Part shown: piece by piece, positions 1-8,425 of the stretch
How positions within the stretch are numbered: position 1 is the stretch's first letter
Layout: each line of letters begins with the position of its first letter
From: Opitutaceae bacterium
Lineage (GTDB): Bacteria > Verrucomicrobiota > Verrucomicrobiia > Opitutales > Opitutaceae
NCBI GenBank assembly: GCA_030648295.1
Contig: JAUSID010000130.1
Span: 1 to 43,354 of the forward strand
Length of the DNA stretch: 43,354 bases
Direction of reading: 5' to 3'
Notes under the pieces: generated by a model
Seen by the model: only the letters and a program-made list of their open reading frames with translations
Databases searched by the model: none
What the model was told of the DNA's origin: nothing
Program-made: the position numbers and the translations under genes

Positions 1-70
1 CGAACCGTTCGATATAATCCCGCCGCTGCTGCGCCGTGAACACGCGCCGTTTCCTCGAGGTAATAGCCAT
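1..70 (-). CDS. Start of a transposase-like protein (partial, runs off left edge)
   Basis: An ATG at 70 on the minus strand opens a frame that stays open to the window edge. It encodes 23 residues beginning MAITSRKRRVFTAQQRRDYI. A short basic start followed by RRxFTxxQRxxYxxxF resembles the helix-turn-helix start of IS66-type accessory proteins or other transposase OrfA proteins. Only the start is visible, so the family is a guess. It lies just downstream, on the same strand, of a broken integrase fragment, and an ISL3-like relic is nearby. This fits a decayed mobile-element junction. Confidence 0.35.
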   Translation of the reverse strand, partial: MAITSRKRRVFTAQQRRDYIERF

Positions 71-100
71 CCCCGAGTCTATCGGGATCACGGTCGACCG

Positions 101-340
101 TCACCACGTCCAAGTTGAACGGTTACGGAAATCCTTGAGCAGGTGCGAAAGCATCTGGCGAGTAAGTTTACTCAGGCGTCCGCGCCAACGATGCTCGCAC
201 AGCCAACGGGCCACTCTCACCAAACGCCGTTGGAAATGTTCGATCGTGAAGTCCGCGAAGCCGCGTTTGCGCAGATAGGCGGTGAAACTGCCGTGAATAA
301 CCGCAATATCCTCGGCCAGCCCCTGCTCTGCGGTCGCAAG
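101..340 (-). pseudogene. Tyrosine recombinase N-terminal fragment
   Basis: The minus-strand frame ending at the stop at 101 contains FTAYLRKRGFADFTIEHFQR, followed by a basic helix ending in ARWLCEHR. This is typical of the SAM-like core-binding N-terminal domain of phage-type integrases (a helix, then xxYLxxRGxxxxTIxxY/Fxxx, then LxxFxxWL). No ATG precedes the domain, and the frame stops after about 70 recognisable residues. The catalytic R-H-R-Y domain is absent. I read it as a gene remnant, not an active integrase. The longer open frame upstream (to 736) shows no recognisable protein. Confidence is moderate for the domain and high that it is broken. Confidence 0.45.
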
Positions 341-535
341 CGAGCAGCGTGTGCCGTTTCGGTAGGCGAATTTTTGGCCTACTGTCGTTTGGTGTGGGAA
401 AGCCGGTTTTCCCCGGCCTGAGACGGGAGTTTTGGGGTAACGGTGGAAAGCAGGACGGCGGAGAGCAGCGCACGCCGAGAACGACGCACAACGGACTGGT
501 CTTCGCCTCCGGCTCCGAACCACAATCGGCTTTGA

Positions 536-778
536 ATGAAGGATGAGACGACCGTTTTTGCACTGGCGCTGGAGCTGCACGGCACGCCCTGGCAGGTGCA
601 GGAAATCAATTTGAATGCGCCGAACAAGAAGCTGACCATCCGGCTGGATTTCGCTCGCGGCAGCCGCTTCCCGCACCCGAAGACCGGCGAGTTGTGCCGG
701 TGCACGATACCCTGGAGCGAGTGTGGCCGAGCACATGAACTACCGCTCAAGCCCGCGGCGAATGAACCACCGTAGTGC
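536..778 (+). pseudogene. ISL3-family transposase N-terminal remnant, frameshifted
   Basis: ATG at 536 begins MKDETTVFALALELHGTPWQ. It continues through a segment in which LDFARGSRFPHPKTGELC matches the usual ISL3 transposase start (hydrophobic start, PWQV, then LDFxxGxxFxCPxCG with a zinc-finger-like region). After GELC the expected continuation PVHDTLERVW is present only in the next reading frame. A further shift gives MNY, which matches the WRHMNYF block of the family. At least two frameshifts are therefore visible, and the DDE catalytic region is missing. It is a dead fragment. The right boundary is uncertain. Confidence 0.55.
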
Positions 779-849
779 AGACTTTTGAAATGTCCGACTT
801 GATTTGCACAGAGTTGCACTTCTTGGAGGCCCGAATCGGCGAAGTCGGG

Positions 850-1749
850 TTAGAACGATCGCGAAGTCTTGTCGTTCGAATACTGCATGAGGAAATCATC
901 GAACGCCGGAGGAACACTCCAGTCAGGCACAAGTTGCCGCGTCAGATACTTCATTCCAGCAAATGCGGATTTGAGGGCATCTGATAGCTCATTTCGGTCA
1001 AGACGTGCGCTTACGCGCACCGACGACAGTTCTATCGACGAAAGCAGAACTTCCACACGCCGGCCTAATCCGAACGATGGCAGAGACGCACCGCGGCGTA
1101 GCCGAATTTCGCGCAGAAGCCGGAGATTGGTTTCGACTAGCTGCCGATGCAGCGAATATTGCACTGCCACGAGTTCACCGCGATCCAGTCGCTTCATGGC
1201 TACTACCATATTGACAAGAAAGAGATCGGCCAACTCGCGAACAGCGATATCTCGCAGTCTCACGCCAGGCATTTCGTTTACGACTCTGGAGTATATATCG
1301 CCCGACAAATGCGCGCCCTTCAAGAATCGGTAGCCCGTCCGCATGCTTGTAGCCATTTCGTTGAGCGCATCGCGAATGAAACGGACTTTTCGATGGAGTC
1401 CAAACCGCATAGCCCAACGAGCAAGTCGCATCTGCGTTTTACTCACAATTACTACGTCCAACTGGCCATCACTAAATATCACCGTCATTTTATTGGTGCC
1501 ACCGGTCGCCGGCTGTATTGCACAAAAGCATAACCGATGTGTTGGTAGTGCGCGTGTCCAATCGATTTCGTACACTCTTCTTCGATTGCTTGTAACTACG
1601 TGTAGATCGATATCTGACCATTCGTCGGCATGATGCGTTTCCAGTGCACCGTTGGCCCCAGAGCCATATAGCACAGCTGATTCGATTGTAGGCTCCGCGG
1701 TCAGCCAGGCGACGATGGCAGCCAGAAAAGCCGAGTCGGGCATGTTCAT
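850..1749 (-). CDS. Nucleotidyltransferase-domain protein (aminoglycoside-adenylyltransferase-like fold)
   Basis: A 299-residue protein. Near the N-terminus it has VLYGSGANG (G29-S30), then SDIDLHVV (D46 and D48). This is the GS(x)nDxD metal- and nucleotide-binding signature of the polymerase-beta nucleotidyltransferase superfamily, with spacing like ANT/AadE or Lnu-type enzymes. The rest is helical and I cannot assign a substrate. It could be an antibiotic-modifying enzyme or an uncharacterised relative. The frame extends upstream to a GTG at 1779, but ATG 1749 is preceded by GGTGAGG at a good distance, so I chose 1749. It lies 91 bases downstream of the kinase/ketosynthase operon on the same strand. 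Its composition is AT-richer than most of the window, suggesting transfer, next to transposon relics. Confidence 0.7.
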   Translation of the reverse strand: MNMPDSAFLAAIVAWLTAEPTIESAVLYGSGANGALETHHADEWSDIDLHVVTSNRRRVYEIDWTRALPTHRLCFCAIQPATGGTNKMTVIFSDGQLDVVIVSKTQMRLARWAMRFGLHRKVRFIRDALNEMATSMRTGYRFLKGAHLSGDIYSRVVNEMPGVRLRDIAVRELADLFLVNMVVAMKRLDRGELVAVQYSLHRQLVETNLRLLREIRLRRGASLPSFGLGRRVEVLLSSIELSSVRVSARLDRNELSDALKSAFAGMKYLTRQLVPDWSVPPAFDDFLMQYSNDKTSRSF

Positions 1750-1840
1750 AGGCTTCGCCTCACCGCAAATCTTTCGCACAAGGTTCCCAAAGCGATTTGG
1801 CAGGATTCAAACAGTAAAAAACCGTTTGCGAGCTACGGAA

Positions 1841-3619
1841 TTACAGCTTCCGAAGCGAAATTAGAATCTCGGTGCCTTCAATTCCCGGACCAGCATGAAT
1901 ATCGCCCCGGTGTAATCGAAGGATCTCTTTCGCTAGAAACACTCGCAAGCGCCCTTGGTTAGGCACAGACCCGTTCGCGGGTTCCGGAAGGATTCCTTCG
2001 AGTTCTAGGTGTTTGCCTTTGAGCGATAGCAAAGCAGTCACGTCCGGTCCGGTTCCCGCTGAGCGGACCTTTAACGCAAGATCTCTCAGGCCTTGTTCAG
2101 GGCGATTTTCGCCCAACGTTCGAATAAGCGCGCGTATGGCAAACTCCAGCAACTTCTTGCTGGCGTTTAGCGTGACCGGGTCGGGACCAACCTCGACACG
2201 AACGCCGAGCGAATGGCCGACATGCTGTGCGATATCACGAACATCGATACTGGCTGCCTCGGCTTCGTGAAGGCTCTGCATGAGTGCCAGATTCTCGTTC
2301 AACGCCTCGAGATTCGCGACATCCATTTTCATCGTTTCGAGTAGTGGGAATGGTAACGGGCGATCCGGACCTGCCTGCCGGAACGTCGCGAGCGAAACCA
2401 AGGCATTTCCCAACTCGTGGCTCAAAGTGAGTGCGAGTTCCTGCAACATGTCACGGCGTCCCGCGCGTTCACGTGCCTGCGCATCATGCACCTCTCCGCT
2501 CGCTTCCTCCCAAAACGCCCAAACGCCGCCTGTTTCCGTGATGATTCCGGCCCGAACCCTGAATGGCTGTTCCACGCTCGGGGTAATCCGGCAGACTTGC
2601 CGGTTACGGCGTGCCTGACCGATTGCATCGCGTACCACCAACGGGACGTGTCTGGGCGCATCTTCATCGCGACCCAGCACAAGCGTGCCGGGCAAGTATT
2701 TGGCTCCCACGTTTGCCTGTTCGGCAAGATGATTAAGTCGGGTCACCTGTGCAGATTTTGCGAGAAAATGTCGAAGCAGCCGCGCAAAATAAACTACCCG
2801 ATTACGGTCGGCTTCATCATACGGCTGTCCATCGTCACGGACGCCCAGTGCGATAAGGCCAAGCAGTCGACCATTGTCGTGAATGGGGACGAGCAACCGA
2901 GCGCCCCAGAGTGCGAGTCGATTTCGCACCGTCAGTTCCGCGACGGGATCGGCCGGTGTATCCCAGTTTGTGCCGTCGATTACGGCGGGATGACTTTCAA
3001 AAAATCCGACGAGCGGATCATCCGGCGCGAAAAAGGAAGTCCCTCGATCAGCACGAAAACCGTCCGGCTCTCGGAGAAAAAACACCGCATGTGACGCCCG
3101 CAACAAATGCCGTGACGCTCGGCGAAATTCCGCCAGCAATCGATCACGCGTATCGAGGTTCTCGATGGCTCCTTCGAGGAAATCCCACAGCTCTGCTGCG
3201 TCCCCCGTTGGCGGACGTTGCACTTGCCTAGCCGATTCGCTACGCCGAGTTTTTTCCCCCAACATCTCAACGAGTGATTGCTTTTCCGCGACTTCTTCAA
3301 CCAATGGGACGAACTCGCGCAGCCGCGTGGTGCTTTCCTCGTAAGACAGAAACACCTTTGCACGTCGCGCCATTTTCGCCTGTTCGAACGGAAGGCTGCG
3401 TGGCTCTCCGACGTAAATGGTTGCGCACCGAACAAGCGATTGCGGCAGCGTAGACTCAGCGACTGCATCCAGGACAACCAAAGCGGAGAAACCGGGAGCT
3501 GTGCCCCCAGGAAACATAGGCGCGGCCAACCGCAATACTATCCGACCGGGGAGCAGTTGACGTTCCCAGGCATCGGCCAGCGCGGAGTCAGGCGTCGCTA
3601 GGATGACAAGGGTTGGCAT
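1841..3619 (-). CDS. GAF-domain sensor with degenerate histidine-kinase core
   Basis: A 592-residue protein with no membrane segment. Residues 1-110 look like a pseudo-receiver (hydrophobic strand, ALVVLDAV, then IYVGEP). A GAF-like region follows at about 150-290, containing RLLVPIHDNGRLLGLIALG. Around residue 401 is a HisKA-like helix, LTLSHELGNALVSLATFRQ, with a candidate phosphoacceptor His401. The ATP-binding half is very divergent: I see no clear N box, DxGxG or GTGLGL box, only a terminal strand pattern ending GTEILISL. It may therefore be a phosphotransfer or scaffold protein and not an active kinase. It is the last gene of a four-gene operon, and its ATG overlaps the end of the upstream kinase gene by 22 bases. 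Membership of this operon supports a signalling role. Its partner and ligand are unknown. Confidence 0.7.
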   Translation of the reverse strand: MPTLVILATPDSALADAWERQLLPGRIVLRLAAPMFPGGTAPGFSALVVLDAVAESTLPQSLVRCATIYVGEPRSLPFEQAKMARRAKVFLSYEESTTRLREFVPLVEEVAEKQSLVEMLGEKTRRSESARQVQRPPTGDAAELWDFLEGAIENLDTRDRLLAEFRRASRHLLRASHAVFFLREPDGFRADRGTSFFAPDDPLVGFFESHPAVIDGTNWDTPADPVAELTVRNRLALWGARLLVPIHDNGRLLGLIALGVRDDGQPYDEADRNRVVYFARLLRHFLAKSAQVTRLNHLAEQANVGAKYLPGTLVLGRDEDAPRHVPLVVRDAIGQARRNRQVCRITPSVEQPFRVRAGIITETGGVWAFWEEASGEVHDAQARERAGRRDMLQELALTLSHELGNALVSLATFRQAGPDRPLPFPLLETMKMDVANLEALNENLALMQSLHEAEAASIDVRDIAQHVGHSLGVRVEVGPDPVTLNASKKLLEFAIRALIRTLGENRPEQGLRDLALKVRSAGTGPDVTALLSLKGKHLELEGILPEPANGSVPNQGRLRVFLAKEILRLHRGDIHAGPGIEGTEILISLRKL

Positions 3620-5598
3620 GGGAACGTGACACGGAAAATCGCCCCCTTCCCAGGCACGGGCGGGTCGACCGAAATACTGGCGTTCAAGTTGGAAAGAATA
3701 TCACTGCAAATCGCAAGGCCCAGCCCAAAACCCGTCGATTTTGTTGTCTGAAATGGCTGGAAAAGCCGCGGACGAATCTCCGCTGGCACACCAGGTCCGC
3801 TATCAGCTACGGCCATTTCAATGCCAACGGCGGTGTTGCGCGTTCCGATTCTCACCCACCGGCCAGCACCCTCATGCGACTCGGCTGCTTGAATTGCATT
3901 AAAACAAAGGTTAAGCATGACCTGCTTTGCTGCCGAAGCATCAGTGTACGCGCGATCGGGCACAGCTTGAAAATCGGTGAGGAAAAGCACATTTTTTTGC
4001 GCTGCTTTGGCCGCTACTAAGTCGACACCAGCCTCTAATACGGGATGTAGGTCGATTAACTCCGCAGAATATGCGCGCGGTGAGGCGAGGTCCAAAAGTT
4101 GCTCAGTAAGCTGGTCAATCCGCCCGACTTCGCCGCTAATAAGTCGGAAGAACTTTTCCCGAAAAGCGGGGTCATGATGGTGGGTTGGAAGCAGCTGTAC
4201 GAACGTTTTGATTGAGACGAGTGGATTCCTGATTTCGTGTGCAAGACTAGCGCCAAGAAGACCTACGGTGGCGAGTTGCTCCGCGTGTTGAACTTTTGTA
4301 GAAAAGTGTGCGCGTTCAAGCGCCGCCTGCATAATTGAAGCCAATTCCATCAATTGGGTGACCTGTGGATATGTAAATGGACGCCTTGCTGCACCAACCG
4401 CCACACCAACAAGGACGGATAGAACGGCTCCTTCCTCAAGAACCACTACACCCAAATTATGTTTTGATAAAAAGGCCCGTACAGCGATCCGCTCAGTGGT
4501 AATGCGTTCTCGAGTCAGTCGCTCCGGCGTTGCCCATCGCAGTTGCTTCAAGGCTTGAATAACGATATGGTCGCCCGGGAGCTCGATCCCGTCGCCACAT
4601 AACAAACCCTTTGTTCCGGAAATAATTACGGCGTGCTCGGCTTGACCCCAGCCCCTTAACAACTGTTGAAACGAGCGCTCGAGAGTATCGAGTCGCGTCT
4701 CTCGTTGCGCAGTTGCGAATGCCGCCTGTCTCGCCGCTAGTCCTTCAGGCAAGAATTGGAATTTTCGGTCCAGCCAAGCATTGGATTTTGCGGCAATCCA
4801 TAGGACTCCCATCGTTGTAAGCAAGAGTGCAGCTGTCTGCGAAAGGACTGCGAGGAGCAATTTGTTCAATCCAAACGCGGTGACAGCGACAATCGTCACA
4901 AGCGCCGTCTTTTCTACGACCACGAGCAGTATTTGGCGGGCATCAAACATTCTGTGCGACGTGATCGCGTAACCGGTCCCGGCGTAGAATACCAAGACTG
5001 CGAGTGGCTGTAATCGCCTATAAAATGGGTCATTGGTAATGGCACTGAGCGCAATTAAGCCATAAATAATCGCGGCAACAACACAACCGCCGCCGAGCCA
5101 TACGAGCAACTCCTGCCGTCGAGCGCCAATGAGGGTGTTGAGGTCCTTAATAGCGGTTCGTAGCAACACGATGTAATACGCAATGAGTGCCACATAATAG
5201 GCAGGATACGCCCAACCGCGTAGGCGTTGAACTTCCGTCGAATAAGAGGGAATAAACCACTCGGTAAATGGTAGGATGCTTGCAAGCAGCGGGAAGATAA
5301 ACCATCCACAGTTTTGCCACACCCACTTACGATCTGTCAGATCCAAGTCATCCAAAATGCTTTTTTTTACGATCCAAAGAGTCAGAGGTACAAAGCCCCC
5401 GACAGCGCATGTCCATCGCAACCATATCAGACCGTCTGTAGATAGCCCAGTCATATGGCTGCACGCCAGCCAAGCTGCAACGGTGAAAGATGAGACAAAA
5501 ACGGCGCGGTTTACAGCGCGGCCCGCATTCGCCCATAGAATCAATACACCAACAAGGGTCACCACGATGGCGGCAAACGATGCGATCGAAAAGCTCAT
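3598..5598 (-). CDS. Membrane sensor histidine kinase (PrsK-like layout)
   Basis: A 666-residue kinase. The first 300 or so residues contain many hydrophobic segments, beginning IASFAAIVVTLVGVLILWA and followed by YYVALIAYYIVLL, and form a multi-pass membrane sensor. A GAF-like linker follows. The HisKA block SLAHEIRNPLVSIKTFVQLL places phosphoacceptor His at about residue 454. The catalytic domain has MLNLCFNAIQAAE (N box), VADSGPGVP (G1), FQPFQTTKSTG (F box) and GLGLAI (G2), so it should be active. The layout resembles PrsK of exosortase systems, but nothing here proves that link. ATG 5598 was chosen because it shares ATGA with the stop of the upstream ketosynthase-like gene, indicating translational coupling. 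An earlier in-frame start at 5622 would lie inside that gene. Confidence 0.85.
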   Translation of the reverse strand: MSFSIASFAAIVVTLVGVLILWANAGRAVNRAVFVSSFTVAAWLACSHMTGLSTDGLIWLRWTCAVGGFVPLTLWIVKKSILDDLDLTDRKWVWQNCGWFIFPLLASILPFTEWFIPSYSTEVQRLRGWAYPAYYVALIAYYIVLLRTAIKDLNTLIGARRQELLVWLGGGCVVAAIIYGLIALSAITNDPFYRRLQPLAVLVFYAGTGYAITSHRMFDARQILLVVVEKTALVTIVAVTAFGLNKLLLAVLSQTAALLLTTMGVLWIAAKSNAWLDRKFQFLPEGLAARQAAFATAQRETRLDTLERSFQQLLRGWGQAEHAVIISGTKGLLCGDGIELPGDHIVIQALKQLRWATPERLTRERITTERIAVRAFLSKHNLGVVVLEEGAVLSVLVGVAVGAARRPFTYPQVTQLMELASIMQAALERAHFSTKVQHAEQLATVGLLGASLAHEIRNPLVSIKTFVQLLPTHHHDPAFREKFFRLISGEVGRIDQLTEQLLDLASPRAYSAELIDLHPVLEAGVDLVAAKAAQKNVLFLTDFQAVPDRAYTDASAAKQVMLNLCFNAIQAAESHEGAGRWVRIGTRNTAVGIEMAVADSGPGVPAEIRPRLFQPFQTTKSTGFGLGLAICSDILSNLNASISVDPPVPGKGAIFRVTFPCQPLSS

Positions 5599-6818
5599 GT
5601 TCGCACCATTGTTGCGTCGCACCGTCGCAATAGAATCGCAGCATTTGTGCCCGACAACCCATGCGAGTTGATAAGCGCAAATGAAAACTGCAGATATCGC
5701 GCCTGACTAGATAAGTTCAGCCGACACGCAGGATCTGCATGTCTCCAATTTACTGTCGGAGGAATGAATGATTGCTGAATGCCGAGAGCGGCGCAACCAA
5801 TCTGGATCGCGCCCGCCGCAGCAAACGGGTTTCCGATTGCGCCTTTAATCGAAACCGTGGGAATTCGATCTAAGCACTCCCCGAATATTTCTCTCAATAC
5901 AGCGGCCTCAACCGCATCGAGCTCGCGATGTCCGGGGCCCCACGCACTAATCATGTCCACTTGGCCCGGGGAAACGCCTGCATTCGCTAGACAGAGACGG
6001 ATCGCTGCATGGAGGCCGTCTCCAGCTCTCTTGCCGGAATCGGTGGCAAATGAGTAACCGGCGACTTCGGCATAGCCGCTACGTGGACTGCTATCCGGCT
6101 CAAGGATCATCATGCATGCGCCCTCGCCGATTACACCTGTCGTCCGCCACAAGTCGAACGGACGATTCAGTTGGTCGGCTCGTTCGGAGGTCGCTGGTGA
6201 TAACTCAGCCATTTTCAGCTCGAGCATCGGATGATAATAAAGGGGCGCCTCCGTCCCTCCGCATATTGCCAAATCGGTTTCTCCGTTAGCGATCATTGCT
6301 GCTGCGTGGCCGATTGCATCGGCACCGGAACAACATGCACTTTGCAGAGAGAGTGTTCTCCCAGCTCCAATATATTGCGCAACGGCCGCAGCAATCGACG
6401 CCACAGGTCCTTGAAACACGACCCGTGTCAGTCCGAATCGCGGCCCCTTTCGCGTGACATCCTCAATCGTTTTGTTGATCACTCCGCTATCCATCAGCGA
6501 GGTACCGGTTACCACGACGGGATCGAGCGCACCAGCAACTGACCGTGTTAGTTTCGCATCCTCAATCGCAAGTTTCGCAGCAGCCAACGCAAACTGAGTA
6601 TGACGCGGCATTCGTTTTGTGCCGTGATTGTCGAAAAATTCAGCGATATTGAATTTCTTGACTTCGGAACCCACAAAAGCGCCCGCGTCTTCGGGGAACC
6701 GTTTGATCGGGTGGACGTGACTCCGATTTTCCAGAATTCCCGCTTGAAACGCCTCTTTCCCGACACCCGCCGGCGTTACGAACCCGATGCCTGTGATCTT
6801 GACGCGCCGGCGCTTCAT
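5595..6818 (-). CDS. Beta-ketoacyl-ACP synthase-like protein with altered active site
   Basis: A 407-residue thiolase-fold protein of FabF length. The start VKITGIGFVTPAGVG and the nucleophile elbow SACCSGADAIGHA (Cys162) are typical of condensing enzymes, as are the GGTE strand and the C-terminal NSHGLSGTNAAILL. The two catalytic histidines are not. The HGTGT position reads SAWGPGHRELD (Trp293), and the KSxxGH position reads SIKGAIGNPFAAAG (Lys325 kept, Asn330 in place of His). Either it belongs to a ketosynthase subfamily with different chemistry, or it is a binding or acyl-transfer protein. ATG 6818 was chosen because it shares ATGA with the stop of the receiver-kinase gene, and its own stop shares ATGA with the membrane kinase. 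A fatty-synthesis-like enzyme between sensor kinases is unusual, and no acyl carrier protein is visible nearby. Confidence 0.82.
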   Translation of the reverse strand: MKRRRVKITGIGFVTPAGVGKEAFQAGILENRSHVHPIKRFPEDAGAFVGSEVKKFNIAEFFDNHGTKRMPRHTQFALAAAKLAIEDAKLTRSVAGALDPVVVTGTSLMDSGVINKTIEDVTRKGPRFGLTRVVFQGPVASIAAAVAQYIGAGRTLSLQSACCSGADAIGHAAAMIANGETDLAICGGTEAPLYYHPMLELKMAELSPATSERADQLNRPFDLWRTTGVIGEGACMMILEPDSSPRSGYAEVAGYSFATDSGKRAGDGLHAAIRLCLANAGVSPGQVDMISAWGPGHRELDAVEAAVLREIFGECLDRIPTVSIKGAIGNPFAAAGAIQIGCAALGIQQSFIPPTVNWRHADPACRLNLSSQARYLQFSFALINSHGLSGTNAAILLRRCDATMVRT

Positions 6819-7966
6819 CCTTTCGGGGCCGCGGGGAAGGTCAGGCACACGGTCGTTCCTTTTCCGAGAACCGATTCCAATGCGAAGCTCGCGCCATGCG
6901 TCCCCGCAAGGTGACGGCAAATGCTCAGGCCGAGCCCGGTGCCACTCGCCTTGCTGCTAAACCCGCCGTGCAGTGCACGCTTCACCCGGTCGGGTTCCAT
7001 CCCCGCCCCGTTATCCGCGACTGTCAGTTCGACCTTCTGCTCGCGGTGCAGGAAAGTCACCACCACCGTCTTCGCCCCGGCTTCGAGCGAATTCTTGAGC
7101 AGGTTCTGGAGAATCCGCATCAATTCAAAACGCGAGCCGCGTATCCACACGGCCGAGTCTCCAGCCATCTGAATGGCCGAGTTTCCAAAAAAGATGACTT
7201 GCTTAACTTCCCTCGCGACCGCCACCAGGTTGACGCGTTCGAACTCGGTCGCCTGCTTCGACGCCAACCGCCAGTTCTCCGATAGGTGGTGGCAGTATTC
7301 CGCCGCCTTTTCCACCATCTCGCAATAATCCATCAGCTTGCGCGCGGTATCCGGATCACGCTGGCTCAACACGCGCGCCTCTTCCGCCACGAGCGAGGCG
7401 TAGCCGATCACCACGGTCAGCGGATTGTTGAGATCGTGGACGAGTTCGACCGACGCGCGCGCCTGCCAGATATGGGGTTCGTTCGCCTCAATCTCGCGCT
7501 TCAACGCGACGTTCATTTCCTGCGCGGCGTGAGCGGCGTCCGCCTGGGCCCGCCGCAGTCGTGTTGCCTGCGCCTGCTTCCGCACCGATTCGATCAGTTC
7601 GGCAATGTCTGGTGGCTTGCGCAGGTATTGGTTCGCTCCTGCGAGCATGGCTTGCTGGGCGGTGAGCAGAGTGCCGTATCCCGTCAACATGATGACCGAC
7701 ACATGGGGATCGATCTTCCGCAATTCCTCCAACGTGCGAATGCCATCCATCTCCGGCATCCGAATATCCAATACGACCGCCGCATATGCCTTCGACTGCA
7801 ACTTCGCCAGCGCCTCTCGCGCCCTCTCCGCCGTGTCGACGGCGAACTCGCCGGACAGGCTGAACGCGATGGATTCGCGCGGTCCGTATTCGTCGTCGAC
7901 GACGAGGACAGGGGGCTTTTCGGCAGCCTGAGGAAATGCGGTGGCCGGCGGTTTCTCGGTCAGCAC
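6815..7966 (-). CDS. Receiver-histidine kinase fusion
   Basis: A 383-residue cytosolic protein. Residues 18-130 form a receiver domain: acidic pair VDDE, phosphoacceptor Asp67 in VVLDIRMPEMDG, the conserved Thr in VIMLTGYG, and Lys117 in LRKPP. After a short helical linker the HisKA block ELVHDLNNPLTVVIGYASL carries His177. The ATPase follows with LQNLLKNSLEAGA (N box), VADNGAGM, GGFSSKASGTGLGLSI and a final GTTVCLTFP. It is thus an input-REC kinase without a DNA-binding output, expected to pass phosphate to or from its operon partners. The start codon is GTG at 7966, and no Shine-Dalgarno is seen. It leads the operon and its GC is like the housekeeping genes, unlike the three genes after it. 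Confidence 0.85.
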   Translation of the reverse strand: MLTEKPPATAFPQAAEKPPVLVVDDEYGPRESIAFSLSGEFAVDTAERAREALAKLQSKAYAAVVLDIRMPEMDGIRTLEELRKIDPHVSVIMLTGYGTLLTAQQAMLAGANQYLRKPPDIAELIESVRKQAQATRLRRAQADAAHAAQEMNVALKREIEANEPHIWQARASVELVHDLNNPLTVVIGYASLVAEEARVLSQRDPDTARKLMDYCEMVEKAAEYCHHLSENWRLASKQATEFERVNLVAVAREVKQVIFFGNSAIQMAGDSAVWIRGSRFELMRILQNLLKNSLEAGAKTVVVTFLHREQKVELTVADNGAGMEPDRVKRALHGGFSSKASGTGLGLSICRHLAGTHGASFALESVLGKGTTVCLTFPAAPKG

Positions 7967-8132
7967 TGGAGGAGGAATGAAAAGTTGAAGCGGGCCCGAC
8001 GAACACGGGCGGCCGTCGAGGCGTAATGGTGTTCGCAGGGGCGATCCCAGGTGTCAAGGCGTGCATGCCGTCGGGCATTCCGCGGCAATTACCCACGGCG
8101 CGGGCCAGCAGCGCCGCTCTTCGAACAAACTC

Positions 8133-8207
8133 TGGAGGCGCGGGTCGGAATCGAACCGACGCATAGAGGTTTTGCAGACCTCGGCCTTACCACTTGGCTA
8201 CCGCGCC
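8133..8207 (-). tRNA. tRNA-Cys (GCA)
   Basis: Read on the minus strand from 8207, a full cloverleaf is present. The acceptor stem GGCGCGG pairs with CCGCGCC. There is a short D arm, an anticodon stem GAGGT/ACCTC with loop CTGCAAA (anticodon GCA), and a T arm GTCGG-TTCGATT-CCGAC. The discriminator is U and the CCA end is encoded. It sits between the signalling operon and the ParA-like gene. Confidence 0.95.
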
Positions 8208-8425
8208 CTACCTTGCGACCAGCGTAAGCGCGCGCTTACAGCCGACCAGAGCCGACATGAATACGAATGAGCGAAAGGCAACGGCAAGGGAAAATTACGG
8301 TTCGTGCACCCTTGCGGCCCACCCCGGCTCCCCTTGGGAGGCGTCGGACCAGCAACATGCGCCATCGGGCTTTCCCGACGCGACGCTTGCGGCGCCGAAC
8401 CGCATTCGTCATTAGCAGACCGTTC

